A DNA stretch of 64,000 nt from Plantibacter sp. Leaf314 (GCF_001423185.1 NZ_LMOB01000002.1:377573-441572); one strand, 5' to 3'. Counted from the first letter of the stretch, positions 37,815 to 51,044 are shown. A program made the numbers and translations. The notes: generated by a model not told the origin, from the sequence alone.

Positions 37815-38303
37815 TCACTCCCCGATGAGGAGCGAGACCCGGTCGTCGAGGTAGGCGTCGAGCGGCGTGAGACCGAGGTCGTGACCGGCCCAGCGGAGCA
37901 TGATCGTGTCGTCGACGATGGAGAGCGGGCCGGAGCCCGCCCGGAGCGACGCCTCGTCCAGCGCCAGTTCGACGACCTCGAAGTTCACGACATCCCCCTC
38001 GGCGAACGGGCCACGGTGCGCCGCCTGCTGGGCGATCCGCCGGTGCTCGACCTCGGAGGATCGGTGGTTGAACCACTTCGGCTCGACGGCGCGGGTGGAC
38101 TCCGCCGCGGTGAAGAGGCGGCCGTCGACGGACACGAGCACCACGCCGAGGCGCCACGCCCGGCCGATGGGCCGGAGCGCGGGCGCCCGTTTGACCAGTG
38201 GGATCCCGCGCGGCGTGTAGACCTCCGCGAGCGCCTCGTCGTGAACCCCTGCCGCCTGCAGACGCGCCGCCGCCTGCACCAGCAGCTCGTGCAGCGCGGT
38301 CAC
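37815..38303 (-). CDS. conserved hypothetical protein
   Basis: A 162-residue soluble protein that I do not recognise. There is no signal peptide or membrane helix. It begins with a helical segment (ALHELLVQAAARLQAAG) followed by a mixed alpha/beta part with VYTPRGIPLVKRAPALRP and GVVLVSVDGRLFTAAES. The GTG start lies 13 bases after the manC stop, so it is probably in the manC transcript. It converges with the lysozyme-like gene with only 4 bases between the stop codons. Function unknown. Confidence 0.65.
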   Translation of the reverse strand: MTALHELLVQAAARLQAAGVHDEALAEVYTPRGIPLVKRAPALRPIGRAWRLGVVLVSVDGRLFTAAESTRAVEPKWFNHRSSEVEHRRIAQQAAHRGPFAEGDVVNFEVVELALDEASLRAGSGPLSIVDDTIMLRWAGHDLGLTPLDAYLDDRVSLLIGE

Positions 38304-38316
38304 CGTCGGCGGCCGA

Positions 38317-39432
38317 TCAGAGGACGTCGTCGCGGCCGGACAGCTTGAGGGCGTCGACGACGCTCTTCACCCGCTGCGCGTTCGCGCTCGTGGTGACGAG
38401 CAGGGCGTCCGGGGTGTCGACGACGACGATGTCCTGCACGCCGATGAGGCTGATGACCCGGCCGGTCTGACTGACCACGATGCCGCTGGAGGCGTCGGAC
38501 AGCACCCGTGCGTTCTCGCCGAGGATGGCGAGGTCGGACTTGCGTCCACCGGAGTTGAGCTTCGCGAGCGAGGCGAAGTCCCCCACGTCGTCCCAGTCGA
38601 AGTGCGCCGGCACGACGGCCATGCGACCGGCGGCCGCAGCGGGCTCGGCCACCGAGTAGTCGATCGCGATCTTCTCGAGGGCCGGCCAGACGCGGTCGAC
38701 GACCGGACCGCGCGCTGCGGCGTCGTCCCAGACCTCGGCGAGTTCGAGGAGTCCCGCGAGGAGCTCCGGCTTCTGCCGACCGATCTCCTCGAGCAGGACG
38801 TCGGCGCGGGAGATGAACATGCCGGCGTTCCAGAGGTGTTCGCCGCTCGAGACGTAGCGCTTGGCCGTGGCGAGGTCGGGCTTCTCGACGAAGGAGTCGA
38901 CGAGCATGACGCCCTCCGCCCCACGGATGCCCAGATCGTGCGCGCTCTTGATGTAGCCGAAGCCGATCGCCGGCTCCGTCGGCTGGATGCCGATCGTGAC
39001 GATGTACCGCTCCTCGGCAGCCGTGACCGCCTGCGCCACCGCGGCCCGGAACAGCCGGTCGCCGCGGATGACGTGGTCGGCGGCGAAGGAACCGACGATG
39101 ACGTCGGGCTCGCGGCGCACGAGGATCGCCGCGGCGAGGCCGATCGCCGCCGTGGAGTCACGCGGTTCGCTCTCGAGGACGACGTTCGCGTCGGCGAGGT
39201 CTGGCAGCTGCTGTTCGACGGCCGCCCGGTGCGCGCGTCCCGTGACGACCATGATGCGCTGGTCGCCGGCGATGGGGGCGAGGCGGTCCCAGGTGGCGCG
39301 GAGCAGCGTGCTGCCGGACCCGGTGAGGTCGTGGAGGAACTTGGGTGCGTCGGCGCGAGAGAGCGGCCAGAGCCGGCTGCCGATGCCGCCGGCCGGGATC
39401 ACCGCGTAGAAGCGTTCGAGGGGCGTGGTCAT
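38317..39432 (-). CDS. manC: mannose-1-phosphate guanylyltransferase
   Basis: A 371-residue nucleotidyltransferase making GDP-mannose from GTP and mannose 1-phosphate for glycan synthesis. The pyrophosphorylase signature is at the N-terminus (FYAVIPAGGIGSRLWPLSR, APKFLHDL). VEKPDLATAKRYV and LWNAGMFISRADVLLEEI are typical of the ManC group, as is FDWDDVGDFASL. No fused phosphomannose isomerase domain is present. The ATG at 39432 was chosen because TACGCT lies exactly six bases upstream. Confidence 0.92.
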   Translation of the reverse strand: MTTPLERFYAVIPAGGIGSRLWPLSRADAPKFLHDLTGSGSTLLRATWDRLAPIAGDQRIMVVTGRAHRAAVEQQLPDLADANVVLESEPRDSTAAIGLAAAILVRREPDVIVGSFAADHVIRGDRLFRAAVAQAVTAAEERYIVTIGIQPTEPAIGFGYIKSAHDLGIRGAEGVMLVDSFVEKPDLATAKRYVSSGEHLWNAGMFISRADVLLEEIGRQKPELLAGLLELAEVWDDAAARGPVVDRVWPALEKIAIDYSVAEPAAAAGRMAVVPAHFDWDDVGDFASLAKLNSGGRKSDLAILGENARVLSDASSGIVVSQTGRVISLIGVQDIVVVDTPDALLVTTSANAQRVKSVVDALKLSGRDDVL

Positions 39433-39438
39433 CGCCCC

Positions 39439-39444
39439 AGCGTA
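39439..39444 (-). promoter_or_regulatory. -10 element, leaderless start of manC
   Basis: TACGCT on the minus strand, six bases before the ATG at 39432. Confidence 0.55.
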
Positions 39445-39539
39445 CCGGCAGGGTCCCGCCGTGCGATGACGGCACGGAACCGTCATCTGACGGGTTTACG
39501 ATGAGCGCCAGTTCGAGCACGAGAAAGATCGGTACGCGC

Positions 39540-40664
39540 ATGGCTGGACGCAACGTCCTCGGGATCCCGATCCCGTCCTTCGGCAGCAAGCAGACTCCCC
39601 CACCGCCCGTCGGCCCGCCCGACCCCGCCGACCTCGACGGCCGGAACAGCATCGTCAACGCCTGCATCTACCGTCACGGATCCCGCAGCTCCACCCTCAC
39701 GTCCTTGGAGGACACCTTCCGGGCACTCCACGAGACGCCGGAGGGTGTCGCGTGGATCGGGCTCTACCGACCCGACGCAGGCGAGCTCGGCATCCTGGCG
39801 GCGGAGTTCGGGCTCCACCCGCTCGCCGTGGAGGACGCGATCACGGCCCATCAGCGGCCGAAGATCGAGCGGTACGACGACGTCCTCTTCGTCGTCCTCC
39901 GAGCCGCCAACTACATCGACGAGACCGAGTCCGTCGAGTTCGGCGAGTTGCACGTCTTCGTCGGCCCGAACTTCGTGATCACCCTCCGGCACGCGGAGTC
40001 CCCCGACCTCTCTCATGTACGCGCCCGCATGGAGCAGGAGCATGAGCTCCTCGCCTACGGACCGCAGGCGATCCTCTACGCCATCATCGACGCCGTCGTG
40101 GACGGGTACGGCCCGGTCGTGGCCGGACTCTCCAACGACATCGACGAGATCGAGGAGCAGGTGTTCGTCGGCGAGTCGCAGGTGTCGCGACGCATCTACC
40201 AACTCTCCCGGGAGGTCATCGCCTTCGAACGCGCCACCCACCCGCTGAGCGACGTCATGCAGTCGCTCGAGCAGGGCAGTGCGAAGTACGGCGTCGCCGA
40301 CGAGCTGCAGCGCGGTCTCCGCGACGTCGCCGACCACCTGACGAGCGTGAACCAGCGCATCGACGCCTACCGAGAGCTCCTCCGCGACATCCTGACCGTC
40401 AACAGCACGCTCGTCGGACAGCGCCAGAACGAGGAGATGGCCAAGATGACGGAGGCGAGCCTCAAGCAGGGGGACGAGGTGAAGAAGATCTCCTCCTGGG
40501 CGGCCATCCTCTTCGGCCCGAGCCTCATCGCGGGCATCTACGGCATGAACTTCACCCACATGCCCGAGCTGTCGTGGTGGTTCGGATACCCGATGGCGCT
40601 CGCGCTCATGGCCACGACCAGCGTGATCCTCTACAAGGTCTTCAAACGACGGAACTGGTTGTGA
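39540..40664 (+). CDS. corA: CorA-family magnesium/cobalt transporter
   Basis: A 374-residue protein with the CorA plan: a long cytosolic N-terminal domain, a stalk helix (about 240-315) and two C-terminal membrane helices. The selectivity motif GMNF occurs in AGIYGMNFTHMPEL between them, and the basic tail FKRRNWL closes the protein. It should form a pentameric Mg2+ or Co2+ channel. The ATG at 39540 is preferred; an in-frame ATG at 39501 overlaps a TACGAT promoter-like element. The 195-base gap after it carries the sdh promoter region. Confidence 0.92.
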   Translation: MAGRNVLGIPIPSFGSKQTPPPPVGPPDPADLDGRNSIVNACIYRHGSRSSTLTSLEDTFRALHETPEGVAWIGLYRPDAGELGILAAEFGLHPLAVEDAITAHQRPKIERYDDVLFVVLRAANYIDETESVEFGELHVFVGPNFVITLRHAESPDLSHVRARMEQEHELLAYGPQAILYAIIDAVVDGYGPVVAGLSNDIDEIEEQVFVGESQVSRRIYQLSREVIAFERATHPLSDVMQSLEQGSAKYGVADELQRGLRDVADHLTSVNQRIDAYRELLRDILTVNSTLVGQRQNEEMAKMTEASLKQGDEVKKISSWAAILFGPSLIAGIYGMNFTHMPELSWWFGYPMALALMATTSVILYKVFKRRNWL

Positions 40665-40722
40665 ACGGCAGCCGTCCGTCGGGTGTCGAGCGGGTGGCGC
40701 GACTCTCTCGTCATCGAGACAG

Positions 40723-40741
40723 TTAGGCCAGCCTTAGCGGC
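40723..40741. promoter_or_regulatory. possible DtxR/IdeR-like iron box upstream of sdh
   Basis: TTAGGCCAGCCTTAGCGGC matches the actinobacterial DtxR 19-mer consensus at 12 of 19 positions by eye, including TTAGG and AGCCT. It lies 21 bases upstream of the likely -10. The right half is poor, so this is tentative. Confidence 0.35.
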
Positions 40742-40761
40742 GGAACGACGCGTCTCGCGCC

Positions 40762-40767
40762 TACACT
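40762..40767 (+). promoter_or_regulatory. likely -10 element of the sdh operon
   Basis: TACACT, about 90 bases before sdhC; unlike most genes here, sdhC has a leader and a Shine-Dalgarno (AGGGAGG). Confidence 0.45.
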
Positions 40768-40859
40768 TGGGGTCAGCGCGCCGATTCGACGCACGGCAGG
40801 CAACAACCCCCGCACGGCAGAACGATCTGCCGCAGATAGCGAATATCAGGGAGGACCTC

Positions 40860-41288
40860 GTGACCGCGAGTCTCACGCGAACGTCACCGTTGGAATCCAC
40901 GACATCCAAACGCCCGGCCGGCACCCTGTATCGGGGCCGTGAAGGCATGTGGTCGTGGGTGCTCCACCGGATCACCGGCGTCGCCATCTTCTTCTTCCTC
41001 CTCGTGCACGTCCTCGACACCGCGCTGGTGCGGGTCTCGCCTGAGGCGTACAACGCCGTCATCGGCACGTACAAGAACCCGATCATGGGCCTCGGCGAAG
41101 TCGCCCTGGTCGCGGCGATCACGTACCACGCGTACAACGGCATCCGGATCATCCTCATCGACTTCTGGTCGAAGGGCACGAGGTTCCAGCGCCCGATGTT
41201 CTGGATCGTCATCGGCCTCTGGGTCGTCACGATGCTGGGCTTCACGCCGCGCCACCTGATCAACGTGTTCAGCGAGATGGGCCACTGA
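40860..41288 (+). CDS. sdhC: succinate dehydrogenase cytochrome b556 subunit SdhC
   Basis: A 142-residue membrane anchor with three helices. The heme-ligand region is [18 protein letters not shown], and [17 protein letters not shown] leads into the first helix. It anchors the dehydrogenase and binds heme b and quinone with SdhD. GTG at 40860 has AGGGAGG at a proper distance. Its stop shares one base with the sdhD start. Confidence 0.93.
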   Translation: MTASLTRTSPLESTTSKRPAGTLYRGREGMWSWVLHRITGVAIFFFLLVHVLDTALVRVSPEAYNAVIGTYKNPIMGLGEVALVAAITYHAYNGIRIILIDFWSKGTRFQRPMFWIVIGLWVVTMLGFTPRHLINVFSEMGH

Positions 41289-41734
41289 TGACGACGATCG
41301 CCGCTCCCCGCACCCCCGCACGTCCCGCGCGCCGCAAGGGCGTCAACTGGGAGAAGTGGGGCTGGATCTACATGCGCGTCTCCGGCGTGATCCTCCTGGT
41401 CCTCATCTTCGGACACCTGTTCGTCAACCTCATGGTCGGCGACGGCATCAAGGCCATCGACTTCGCGTTCGTCGGCGGCAAGCTGTCGAACCCGTTCTGG
41501 CAGTGGTGGGACGTCGCCATGCTGTGGCTGGCGCTCATCCACGGCGGCAACGGCATGCGCACGATCGTGAACGACTACGCGACGGGTCGCACGATCCGCG
41601 GCGTGCTCAAGGTCGCGATCCTCGCCGCCGTCAGCATCCTCATCATCCTCGGGACCCTGGTCGTCTTCACCTTCGACCCGTGCCCCGCCGGCGCACCGGC
41701 AGACCTGCTCGCGTCGTTCTGCCCCGCCAACTGA
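41288..41734 (+). CDS. sdhD: succinate dehydrogenase membrane anchor subunit SdhD
   Basis: A 148-residue protein with three membrane helices (about 30-52, 75-98 and 108-132). It carries a likely heme-ligand histidine in [12 protein letters not shown] and a second in [18 protein letters not shown]. It pairs with SdhC in complex II. It is translationally coupled to sdhC and 26 bases upstream of sdhA. Confidence 0.92.
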   Translation: MTTIAAPRTPARPARRKGVNWEKWGWIYMRVSGVILLVLIFGHLFVNLMVGDGIKAIDFAFVGGKLSNPFWQWWDVAMLWLALIHGGNGMRTIVNDYATGRTIRGVLKVAILAAVSILIILGTLVVFTFDPCPAGAPADLLASFCPAN

Positions 41735-41760
41735 GCAACCGAGACCGAGCAACGGAAACC

Positions 41761-43563
41761 GTGACTACAGAAACCACCGAGTCCACCGTCATCGACGGCA
41801 TCCACTACCACCAGTTCGACATCGTGATCGTGGGTGCCGGCGGTGCCGGCATGCGCGCAGCGATCGAGGCCGGTCCAGGGGCGAAGACCGCGGTCATCTC
41901 CAAGCTGTACCCGACGCGTTCCCACACGGGTGCCGCGCAGGGCGGCATGGCGGCGGCGTTGGCCAACGTCGAGGAGGACAGCTGGGAGTGGCACACCTTC
42001 GACACGATCAAGGGTGGCGACTACCTCGTCGACCAGGACGCCGCTGAGATCCTCGCGAAGGAGGCCATCGACGCGGTCATCGACCTCGAGAACATGGGCC
42101 TGCCCTTCAACCGCACGCCGGAGGGCAAGATCGACCAGCGCCGCTTCGGCGGGCACACGCGCGACCACGGCAAGGCTCCGGTCCGCCGTGCCTGTTACGC
42201 GGCCGACCGCACCGGCCACATGATCCTGCAGACGCTGTTCCAGAACTGCGTCAAGCTCGGCATCAACTTCTTCAACGAGTACTACGCGCTCGACCTCATC
42301 ATGACCAACGTCGACGGCGTCGACAAGCCGTCCGGCATCGTCGCGTACGAGCTCTCCACCGGCGAGATCCACGTCTTCCAGGCGAAGGCGATCATCTTCG
42401 CGACCGGCGGCTTCGGCAAGATCTACAAGACGACCTCGAACGCGCACACCCTCACGGGCGACGGCGTCGGGATCATCTGGCGCAAGGGCCTCCCGCTCGA
42501 GGACATGGAGTTCTTCCAGTTCCACCCCACCGGCCTGGCCGGTCTCGGCATCCTCCTCACCGAGGGTGCCCGAGGCGAGGGTGCGATCCTCCGCAACGCG
42601 AGCGGCGAACGCTTCATGGAGCGCTACGCCCCCACCATCAAGGACCTCGCACCCCGCGACATCGTCGCGCGATGCATGGTCCAGGAGGTCGCGGAGGGCC
42701 GCGGCGCCGGGCCCAACAAGGACTACGTCTACCTCGACTGCACGCACCTCGGTGCCGAGGTCCTCGAGACCAAGCTCCCCGACATCACCGAGTTCGCCCG
42801 CACCTACCTCGGTGTCGACCCGGTGACCGAGCCGGTGCCGGTCATGCCGACCGCGCACTACGCGATGGGCGGCATCCCGACGAACGTCAAGGCCGAGGTG
42901 CTGAGCGACAACAACACCGTCGTCCCCGGCCTCTACGCCGCCGGCGAGTGCGCCTGCGTGTCCGTTCACGGCTCCAACCGCCTCGGCACGAACTCGCTGC
43001 TCGACATCAACGTGTTCGGGAAGCGCGCCGGCAACAACGCGGTCGAGTACGTCCAGAACATCGACTTCACCCCGCTGCCCGAGAACCCGGCCGGCTTCGT
43101 CGCCGGTCTCGTCGAGCAGATGCGGAACTCCAACGGCACCGAGCGGATCTCGACGATCCGCAAGGAGCTCCAGGAGGAGATGGACCGCAACGCGCAGGTG
43201 TTCCGCACCGACGAGTCGCTCGCCGGGGTCACCGCGACCATCCACAACCTGCGCGAGCGGTACCAGAACATCGCCGTCCAGGACAAGGGCAAGCGGTTCA
43301 ACACCGACCTCCTCGAGGCGATCGAGCTCGGCTTCCTGCTCGACCTCGCCGAGGTCGTCGTGTACTCCGCGCGGAACCGCAAGGAGAGTCGCGGCGGCCA
43401 CATGCGCGACGACTTCCCGAAGCGCGACGACGAGAACTACATGCAGCACACGATGGCGTACCTGTCGGGCGACCCGCACTCGTCCGACGCCGCCGACCAC
43501 ATCCGGCTCGACTGGAAGCCTGTGGTCATCACGCGGTACCAGCCGATGGAGAGGAAGTACTAG
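41761..43563 (+). CDS. sdhA: succinate dehydrogenase flavoprotein subunit SdhA
   Basis: A 600-residue flavoprotein oxidising succinate to fumarate. The FAD motif is [18 protein letters not shown]. His55 in [12 protein letters not shown] is the covalent FAD site. The substrate-site stretch [31 protein letters not shown] and [10 protein letters not shown] are all intact. GTG start at 41761. It passes electrons to SdhB, encoded two bases downstream. Confidence 0.96.
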   Translation: MTTETTESTVIDGIHYHQFDIVIVGAGGAGMRAAIEAGPGAKTAVISKLYPTRSHTGAAQGGMAAALANVEEDSWEWHTFDTIKGGDYLVDQDAAEILAKEAIDAVIDLENMGLPFNRTPEGKIDQRRFGGHTRDHGKAPVRRACYAADRTGHMILQTLFQNCVKLGINFFNEYYALDLIMTNVDGVDKPSGIVAYELSTGEIHVFQAKAIIFATGGFGKIYKTTSNAHTLTGDGVGIIWRKGLPLEDMEFFQFHPTGLAGLGILLTEGARGEGAILRNASGERFMERYAPTIKDLAPRDIVARCMVQEVAEGRGAGPNKDYVYLDCTHLGAEVLETKLPDITEFARTYLGVDPVTEPVPVMPTAHYAMGGIPTNVKAEVLSDNNTVVPGLYAAGECACVSVHGSNRLGTNSLLDINVFGKRAGNNAVEYVQNIDFTPLPENPAGFVAGLVEQMRNSNGTERISTIRKELQEEMDRNAQVFRTDESLAGVTATIHNLRERYQNIAVQDKGKRFNTDLLEAIELGFLLDLAEVVVYSARNRKESRGGHMRDDFPKRDDENYMQHTMAYLSGDPHSSDAADHIRLDWKPVVITRYQPMERKY

Positions 43564-43565
43564 CG

Positions 43566-44333
43566 ATGAGCACTGCAACGCTCGAGAACCCGCCGGCCGC
43601 GGCCCCCGAGGAGATCCAGTCCTTCACGGTCACCCTGATCATCCGTCGGTTCGACCCGGACGTGGACGCCGAGCCGCGCTGGGAGGACTTCGACGTCGAG
43701 ATGTTCCCGACGGACCGGATCCTGGACGCGCTGCACAAGATCAAGTGGGAGCAGGACGGCACGCTCACCTTCCGTCGTTCGTGCGCCCACGGCATCTGCG
43801 GCTCCGACGCCATGCGGATCAACGGCCGCAACCGACTCGCCTGCAAGACGCTGATCAAGGACCTCGACATCTCGAAGCCGATCTACGTCGAGGCGATCAA
43901 GGGACTGCCGCTCGAGAAGGACCTCGTCGTCGACATGGACCCCTTCTTCGCGTCGTTCCGCGAGGTGCAGCCGTTCCTCATCCCGGGCAAGCCCGCGGAG
44001 AAGAACAAGGAGCGGGTGCAGTCGGTCGCCGAGCGTGCCCGGTTCGACGACACCACCAAGTGCATCCTCTGCGCCGCCTGCACCTCGTCGTGCCCGGTGT
44101 TCTGGACCGACGGCCAGTACTTCGGCCCGGCGGCGATCGTCAACGCGCACCGCTTCATCTTCGACTCGCGCGACGACGCCTCGCAGGTGCGCCTCGACAT
44201 CCTCAACGACCAGGAGGGGGTGTGGCGTTGCCGCACCACCTTCAACTGCACCGAGGCCTGCCCTCGTGGCATCCAGGTGACCCAGGCGATCGCCGAGGTC
44301 AAGCAGGCCATGATCTCGGGCAAGGTCTCCTAG
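43566..44333 (+). CDS. sdhB: succinate dehydrogenase iron-sulfur subunit SdhB
   Basis: A 255-residue ferredoxin-like subunit with the three cluster motifs. The [2Fe-2S] cysteines are in SCAHGICGSDAM and NRLAC. The [4Fe-4S]/[3Fe-4S] sets are in KCILCAACTSSCP and FNCTEACPRGI. It links SdhA to the quinone site. The ATG at 43566 lies two bases after the sdhA stop. A strong terminator follows. Confidence 0.96.
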   Translation: MSTATLENPPAAAPEEIQSFTVTLIIRRFDPDVDAEPRWEDFDVEMFPTDRILDALHKIKWEQDGTLTFRRSCAHGICGSDAMRINGRNRLACKTLIKDLDISKPIYVEAIKGLPLEKDLVVDMDPFFASFREVQPFLIPGKPAEKNKERVQSVAERARFDDTTKCILCAACTSSCPVFWTDGQYFGPAAIVNAHRFIFDSRDDASQVRLDILNDQEGVWRCRTTFNCTEACPRGIQVTQAIAEVKQAMISGKVS

Positions 44334-44350
44334 CCCGCACCCCGTTCGTC

Positions 44351-44383
44351 CGTCCGGCCCAGCGCATCGCGCTGGGCCGGACG
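44351..44383. terminator. terminator of the sdh operon
   Basis: CGTCCGGCCCAGCG and CGCTGGGCCGGACG form a perfect 14-bp stem with a 5-base loop, followed by TGTTCGT. It also serves the convergent ptsI gene. Confidence 0.8.
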
Positions 44384-44415
44384 TGTTCGTGCATGGCGAC
44401 GTGTCGTCGAGCGAG

Positions 44416-46074
44416 TCAGGCCAGCGCGGCGGCTCTGGCTTCGGCCGGTGACGCGGCGCTCAACGCGTCCACGGCCATGGCGCGTGCGGCCTCGAGCGTG
44501 TAGCGCCGCAGTTCGGTGCGCACCTCGCCGAGCGCTGCAGGCGCGACCGACAGGCTCGTCGCCCCCAGCCCGACGAGCACGACCGCGAGCAGGGGGTCCG
44601 CAGCGGCCTCGCCGCACACCCCGATGGAGCGCCCCGAGGCGAGTCCGGCGTCGCCGACGAGTTTGACGAGACGCAGCACCGCCGGATGCCACGGGTCCTG
44701 GTACGAGCCGAGTGGTGCGGACAGGCGGTCGGCCGCGAGCGTGTACTGCGTGAGGTCGTTGGTCCCGATGCTCACGAAGTCGGCGACGCCGAGGATCTGC
44801 GCCGCCAGCAGCGCGCTCGACGGGACCTCGATCATCACCCCGACCGTCCGCAGCCCGAGACGCTTCGCGAGCGTGACGAACGCGGCCGCCTCGGGAAGGT
44901 CGGCCACCATCGGCGCCATCACCCAGAGCTCCGCATCCGAGGCGTCCTGCGCGAGGGCGAGCGCCGTCAACTGATCGCGGAGCACCCCCTCGCGGGCGCG
45001 CAGGGCCCGCAGCCCTCGGACGCCGAGCGCCGGGTTCGGTTCGACGCCGTCCGGGCCGAGGAAGGCGAGCGGTTTGTCGGCACCGGCGTCGAAGACCCGC
45101 ACGATCACGCGCCTGCCGGGGAACGCGGCGAGCAGTTCGCCGTACCGCTGCGCCTGCTCGGCGACGCCCGGCGCCTCGGAACGGTCGAGGAAGAGGAGTT
45201 CGGTGCGGAACAGCCCGACCCCTTCGGCACCGAGGGCCAGCGCACCGGCCGCCGCGTCGACCGAGCCGAGGTTCGCGAGCAGCGGCACCGGTGTCCCGTC
45301 GGCGAGTTCTCCCGGTGACCGCGGCGAGACGCGCACCCGCGCCGCCGCGGTGGACCTGGCCGACCGCACCTCACGCGTGGTCGGCGAGCCGGTGACGACG
45401 CCCGCTCCGGCGTCGACGAGGAGGATCTCACCGTCCTCGAACTGTTCCGCCCCGGCGACGCCCACCACGGCGATGAGGGACTGCTCCCGCGCCAGGATGG
45501 CCGTGTGCGAGGTGGCCGATCCGCCACTGGTGACGAGCGCGAGGACCAGGTCGAGGTCGAGGAGCGCGGCATCGGCCGGCGCGAGGTCCGCCGCGACGAG
45601 GACGAACGGCTCGTCCGAATCCGGCGGGCCGGGGACGGGGCGACCGAGCAGCCGCGCGATGACGCGCTGCGACACGTCTCCGACATCGGTCGCCCGCGCC
45701 GCCATCGGCTCACCGAGGTTGAAAAGGACCTGCTGCACGGTCGCCAAGGCTTCGAAGACCGCGCGTTCGGCGGTCCGCCCGGCGGCGATCCGGGCCGCCA
45801 CCTCCTCGGCGAGCGCCGGGTCGTCGGCCATGACCGCCTGCGCCTCGAGGACGTCCTGGGCGTGGCCCCCGGCCCGACGGGCTCTCGCTTCGAGCTCGGC
45901 CCGCGTGTCGATGAGCGCCTGGGCAGCCCTGGCCTGTTCCCGCCCGATGTCGCCGTGGAAGGGATCGGCGGACGGCTCGGCGAGTGGCTCCGGCATACGG
46001 AGCACCGGTCCGGCGACGACGCCGCGTCCGACTCCGGTCCCGGTGAAGGTGCGTCGCCCCTCCGCCTCGCGCAT
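44416..46074 (-). CDS. ptsI: phosphoenolpyruvate--protein phosphotransferase (PTS enzyme I)
   Basis: A 552-residue enzyme I. The active histidine, His190, is in GGSATSHTAILAR. The C-terminal PEP-binding part shows GVGLFRTELLFLDR, RVFDAGADKPLAFL, DFVSIGTNDLTQYTLA and the cysteine motif GVCGEAAADP. It starts the PTS phosphate chain by taking phosphate from PEP and giving it to HPr; no HPr gene is in the window. ATG at 46074, leaderless. The EIIA/EIIB pair at 25406-26142 is a possible downstream acceptor. Confidence 0.93.
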   Translation of the reverse strand: MREAEGRRTFTGTGVGRGVVAGPVLRMPEPLAEPSADPFHGDIGREQARAAQALIDTRAELEARARRAGGHAQDVLEAQAVMADDPALAEEVAARIAAGRTAERAVFEALATVQQVLFNLGEPMAARATDVGDVSQRVIARLLGRPVPGPPDSDEPFVLVAADLAPADAALLDLDLVLALVTSGGSATSHTAILAREQSLIAVVGVAGAEQFEDGEILLVDAGAGVVTGSPTTREVRSARSTAAARVRVSPRSPGELADGTPVPLLANLGSVDAAAGALALGAEGVGLFRTELLFLDRSEAPGVAEQAQRYGELLAAFPGRRVIVRVFDAGADKPLAFLGPDGVEPNPALGVRGLRALRAREGVLRDQLTALALAQDASDAELWVMAPMVADLPEAAAFVTLAKRLGLRTVGVMIEVPSSALLAAQILGVADFVSIGTNDLTQYTLAADRLSAPLGSYQDPWHPAVLRLVKLVGDAGLASGRSIGVCGEAAADPLLAVVLVGLGATSLSVAPAALGEVRTELRRYTLEAARAMAVDALSAASPAEARAAALA

Positions 46075-46080
46075 GGTTCG

Positions 46081-46086
46081 ACCCTA
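46081..46086 (-). promoter_or_regulatory. -10 element, leaderless start of ptsI
   Basis: TAGGGT on the minus strand, six bases before the ATG at 46074. Confidence 0.6.
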
Positions 46087-46173
46087 GTGCACCGCCCGAC
46101 GGCGACCAGGAGGCCGTCGGTGCCTGCCGACGGGCCGTCGTGCGGGCAGCCGACGAGGCGGTGCGGCCGCTTG

Positions 46174-46179
46174 TAGGCT
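46174..46179 (+). promoter_or_regulatory. -10 element, leaderless start of yihY-like gene
   Basis: TAGGCT, six bases before the GTG at 46186. Confidence 0.6.
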
Positions 46180-46185
46180 GGCAGG

Positions 46186-47469
46186 GTGACCAGTCCGCGC
46201 GCCTCCACGAAGGACGCCACCGACGCTGACGGTCACGACGACGACGAGCGGACGCCACTCCCCCGCCGCACGCTCCAACAGACCCCGCCGCCACTCGTGT
46301 TCCAGTGGATCCAGCGGAGCGAGAACCCCCTCGTCCGCCGGCTGGCCCCGCCGGCGGCGCGCGCGGAACGCGCCACGACCTGGGTGATGCGGCTGAAACC
46401 GTACCGGGTCGTCCAGCGCTACCTCGACATGGACGGGAACCTGCTCGCCGCGGGCATCAGCTTCCAGGCCGTGTTCGCCGTGTTCGCCGCCGTGTACGTC
46501 GGCTTCGCGATCACCGGCATCTGGCTCGGGAACAACGCCGAGGTCTTCCAAGCCCTCGTGGAGATCATCAACCGCGCGGTCCCCGGACTCATCGGCAGGG
46601 ACGGCGAGGGGATCATCGCCGAGGAACAGCTCTCGAGCGCCTCCCTCCTCGGCTGGACGGGCGTCATCGCCGCGGTCGGTCTCATCTGGACGGCGATCGG
46701 GTGGCTGTACTACACGCGGCAGGCCGTCAGATCGATCTTCGCGCTGCCGAAGGTCGCGGCGAGCTTCTTCCTGTTGAAGGTCGTCGACCTCGTCCTCGCC
46801 CTCGCCTTCGGCGTCCTGCTCCTCGTGTCGGCGACCCTTTCGGTGGCCAGCACCCAGGCACTGAGCTGGCTGCTGTCGCTCGTCGGACTCGACGGCACCT
46901 TCTGGCTGACGGCCGGGAGTCGCATGGTGGGCCTCGTCGTCGCGGTGGTCGTCAACCTCGTCACGCTCGGCGCGATGTACCGGGTGCTCAGCCGCATCAG
47001 GATCCCGTGGCGGAACCTCTTCGGGGGCGCGCTCCTCGGCAGTCTCGTCCTCTCGCTCCTGAGCGTCGCGAGCAGCGCGGTGATCGCCGGCGCCTCCCGG
47101 AACCCGCTCCTCGCGACCTTCGCGGTCTTCATCGGTCTGATGCTGTGGTTCAACCTCGTGAGCCGCGTGATCCTCCTCTCCGCGTCGTGGATCGCCGTCG
47201 GCCTCGAGGACCAGGGCGTCAACGTCCGGACGACGACGCCCGAGGAACAGGCAGCCGAGGAGGCCGCCGCCAGACGCCTCCTCGCCGAGGTCGAACTGCG
47301 CGAGGCACGGGACGCCCGCCGACGTGCGAAGGGCCCGGCGGTCTGGTTCGCCCGACGGCGCCTGCACCGCGCCGAGGAGGCCGTGGCCGAGGTCGACCGA
47401 CAGCAGGGAGCAGGCTCCGGCGGCCCCGTGACGGACGGCCCCGTCCCGCCCCACCGCCGTCGCTCCTGA
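46186..47469 (+). CDS. YihY/BrkB-family integral membrane protein
   Basis: A 427-residue protein with six hydrophobic helices between about residues 85 and 345. The family entry motif is DMDGNLLAAGISFQAVFAVF. A hydrophilic N-terminal tail and a charged C-terminal tail (EEQAAEEAAARRLLAEVELR, coiled-coil-like) flank the membrane part. The family was once called ribonuclease BN or BrkB; its molecular role is unclear, so no activity is assigned. It is divergent from ptsI across a 111-base gap that holds both leaderless promoters. Confidence 0.85.
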   Translation: MTSPRASTKDATDADGHDDDERTPLPRRTLQQTPPPLVFQWIQRSENPLVRRLAPPAARAERATTWVMRLKPYRVVQRYLDMDGNLLAAGISFQAVFAVFAAVYVGFAITGIWLGNNAEVFQALVEIINRAVPGLIGRDGEGIIAEEQLSSASLLGWTGVIAAVGLIWTAIGWLYYTRQAVRSIFALPKVAASFFLLKVVDLVLALAFGVLLLVSATLSVASTQALSWLLSLVGLDGTFWLTAGSRMVGLVVAVVVNLVTLGAMYRVLSRIRIPWRNLFGGALLGSLVLSLLSVASSAVIAGASRNPLLATFAVFIGLMLWFNLVSRVILLSASWIAVGLEDQGVNVRTTTPEEQAAEEAAARRLLAEVELREARDARRRAKGPAVWFARRRLHRAEEAVAEVDRQQGAGSGGPVTDGPVPPHRRRS

Positions 47470-47505
47470 CGGTCTCCGGGCCGGAGCGTTGTCAGCCCTC
47501 GCGAC

Positions 47506-47511
47506 TAAGCT
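47506..47511 (+). promoter_or_regulatory. -10 element, leaderless start of xthA
   Basis: TAAGCT, six bases before the ATG at 47518; the intervening GGAGGC also resembles a Shine-Dalgarno, so a leadered start is possible. Confidence 0.5.
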
Positions 47512-47517
47512 GGAGGC

Positions 47518-49438
<1,921 letters not shown>

Positions 49439-49478
49439 CCCCGCTCCGTTCGCTTCTGTTCGGGCGAACGACCAACGA

Positions 49479-49518
49479 CGGAACGGCCCGTCCTCCACGA
49501 GGAGGACGGGCCGTTCCG
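49479..49518. terminator. very strong bidirectional terminator between trpS and glpK
   Basis: CGGAACGGCCCGTCCTCC pairs perfectly (18 bp) with GGAGGACGGGCCGTTCCG around the 4-base loop ACGA. Confidence 0.85.
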
Positions 49519-49529
49519 GTCGGTCGGGA

Positions 49530-51044
<1,515 letters not shown>

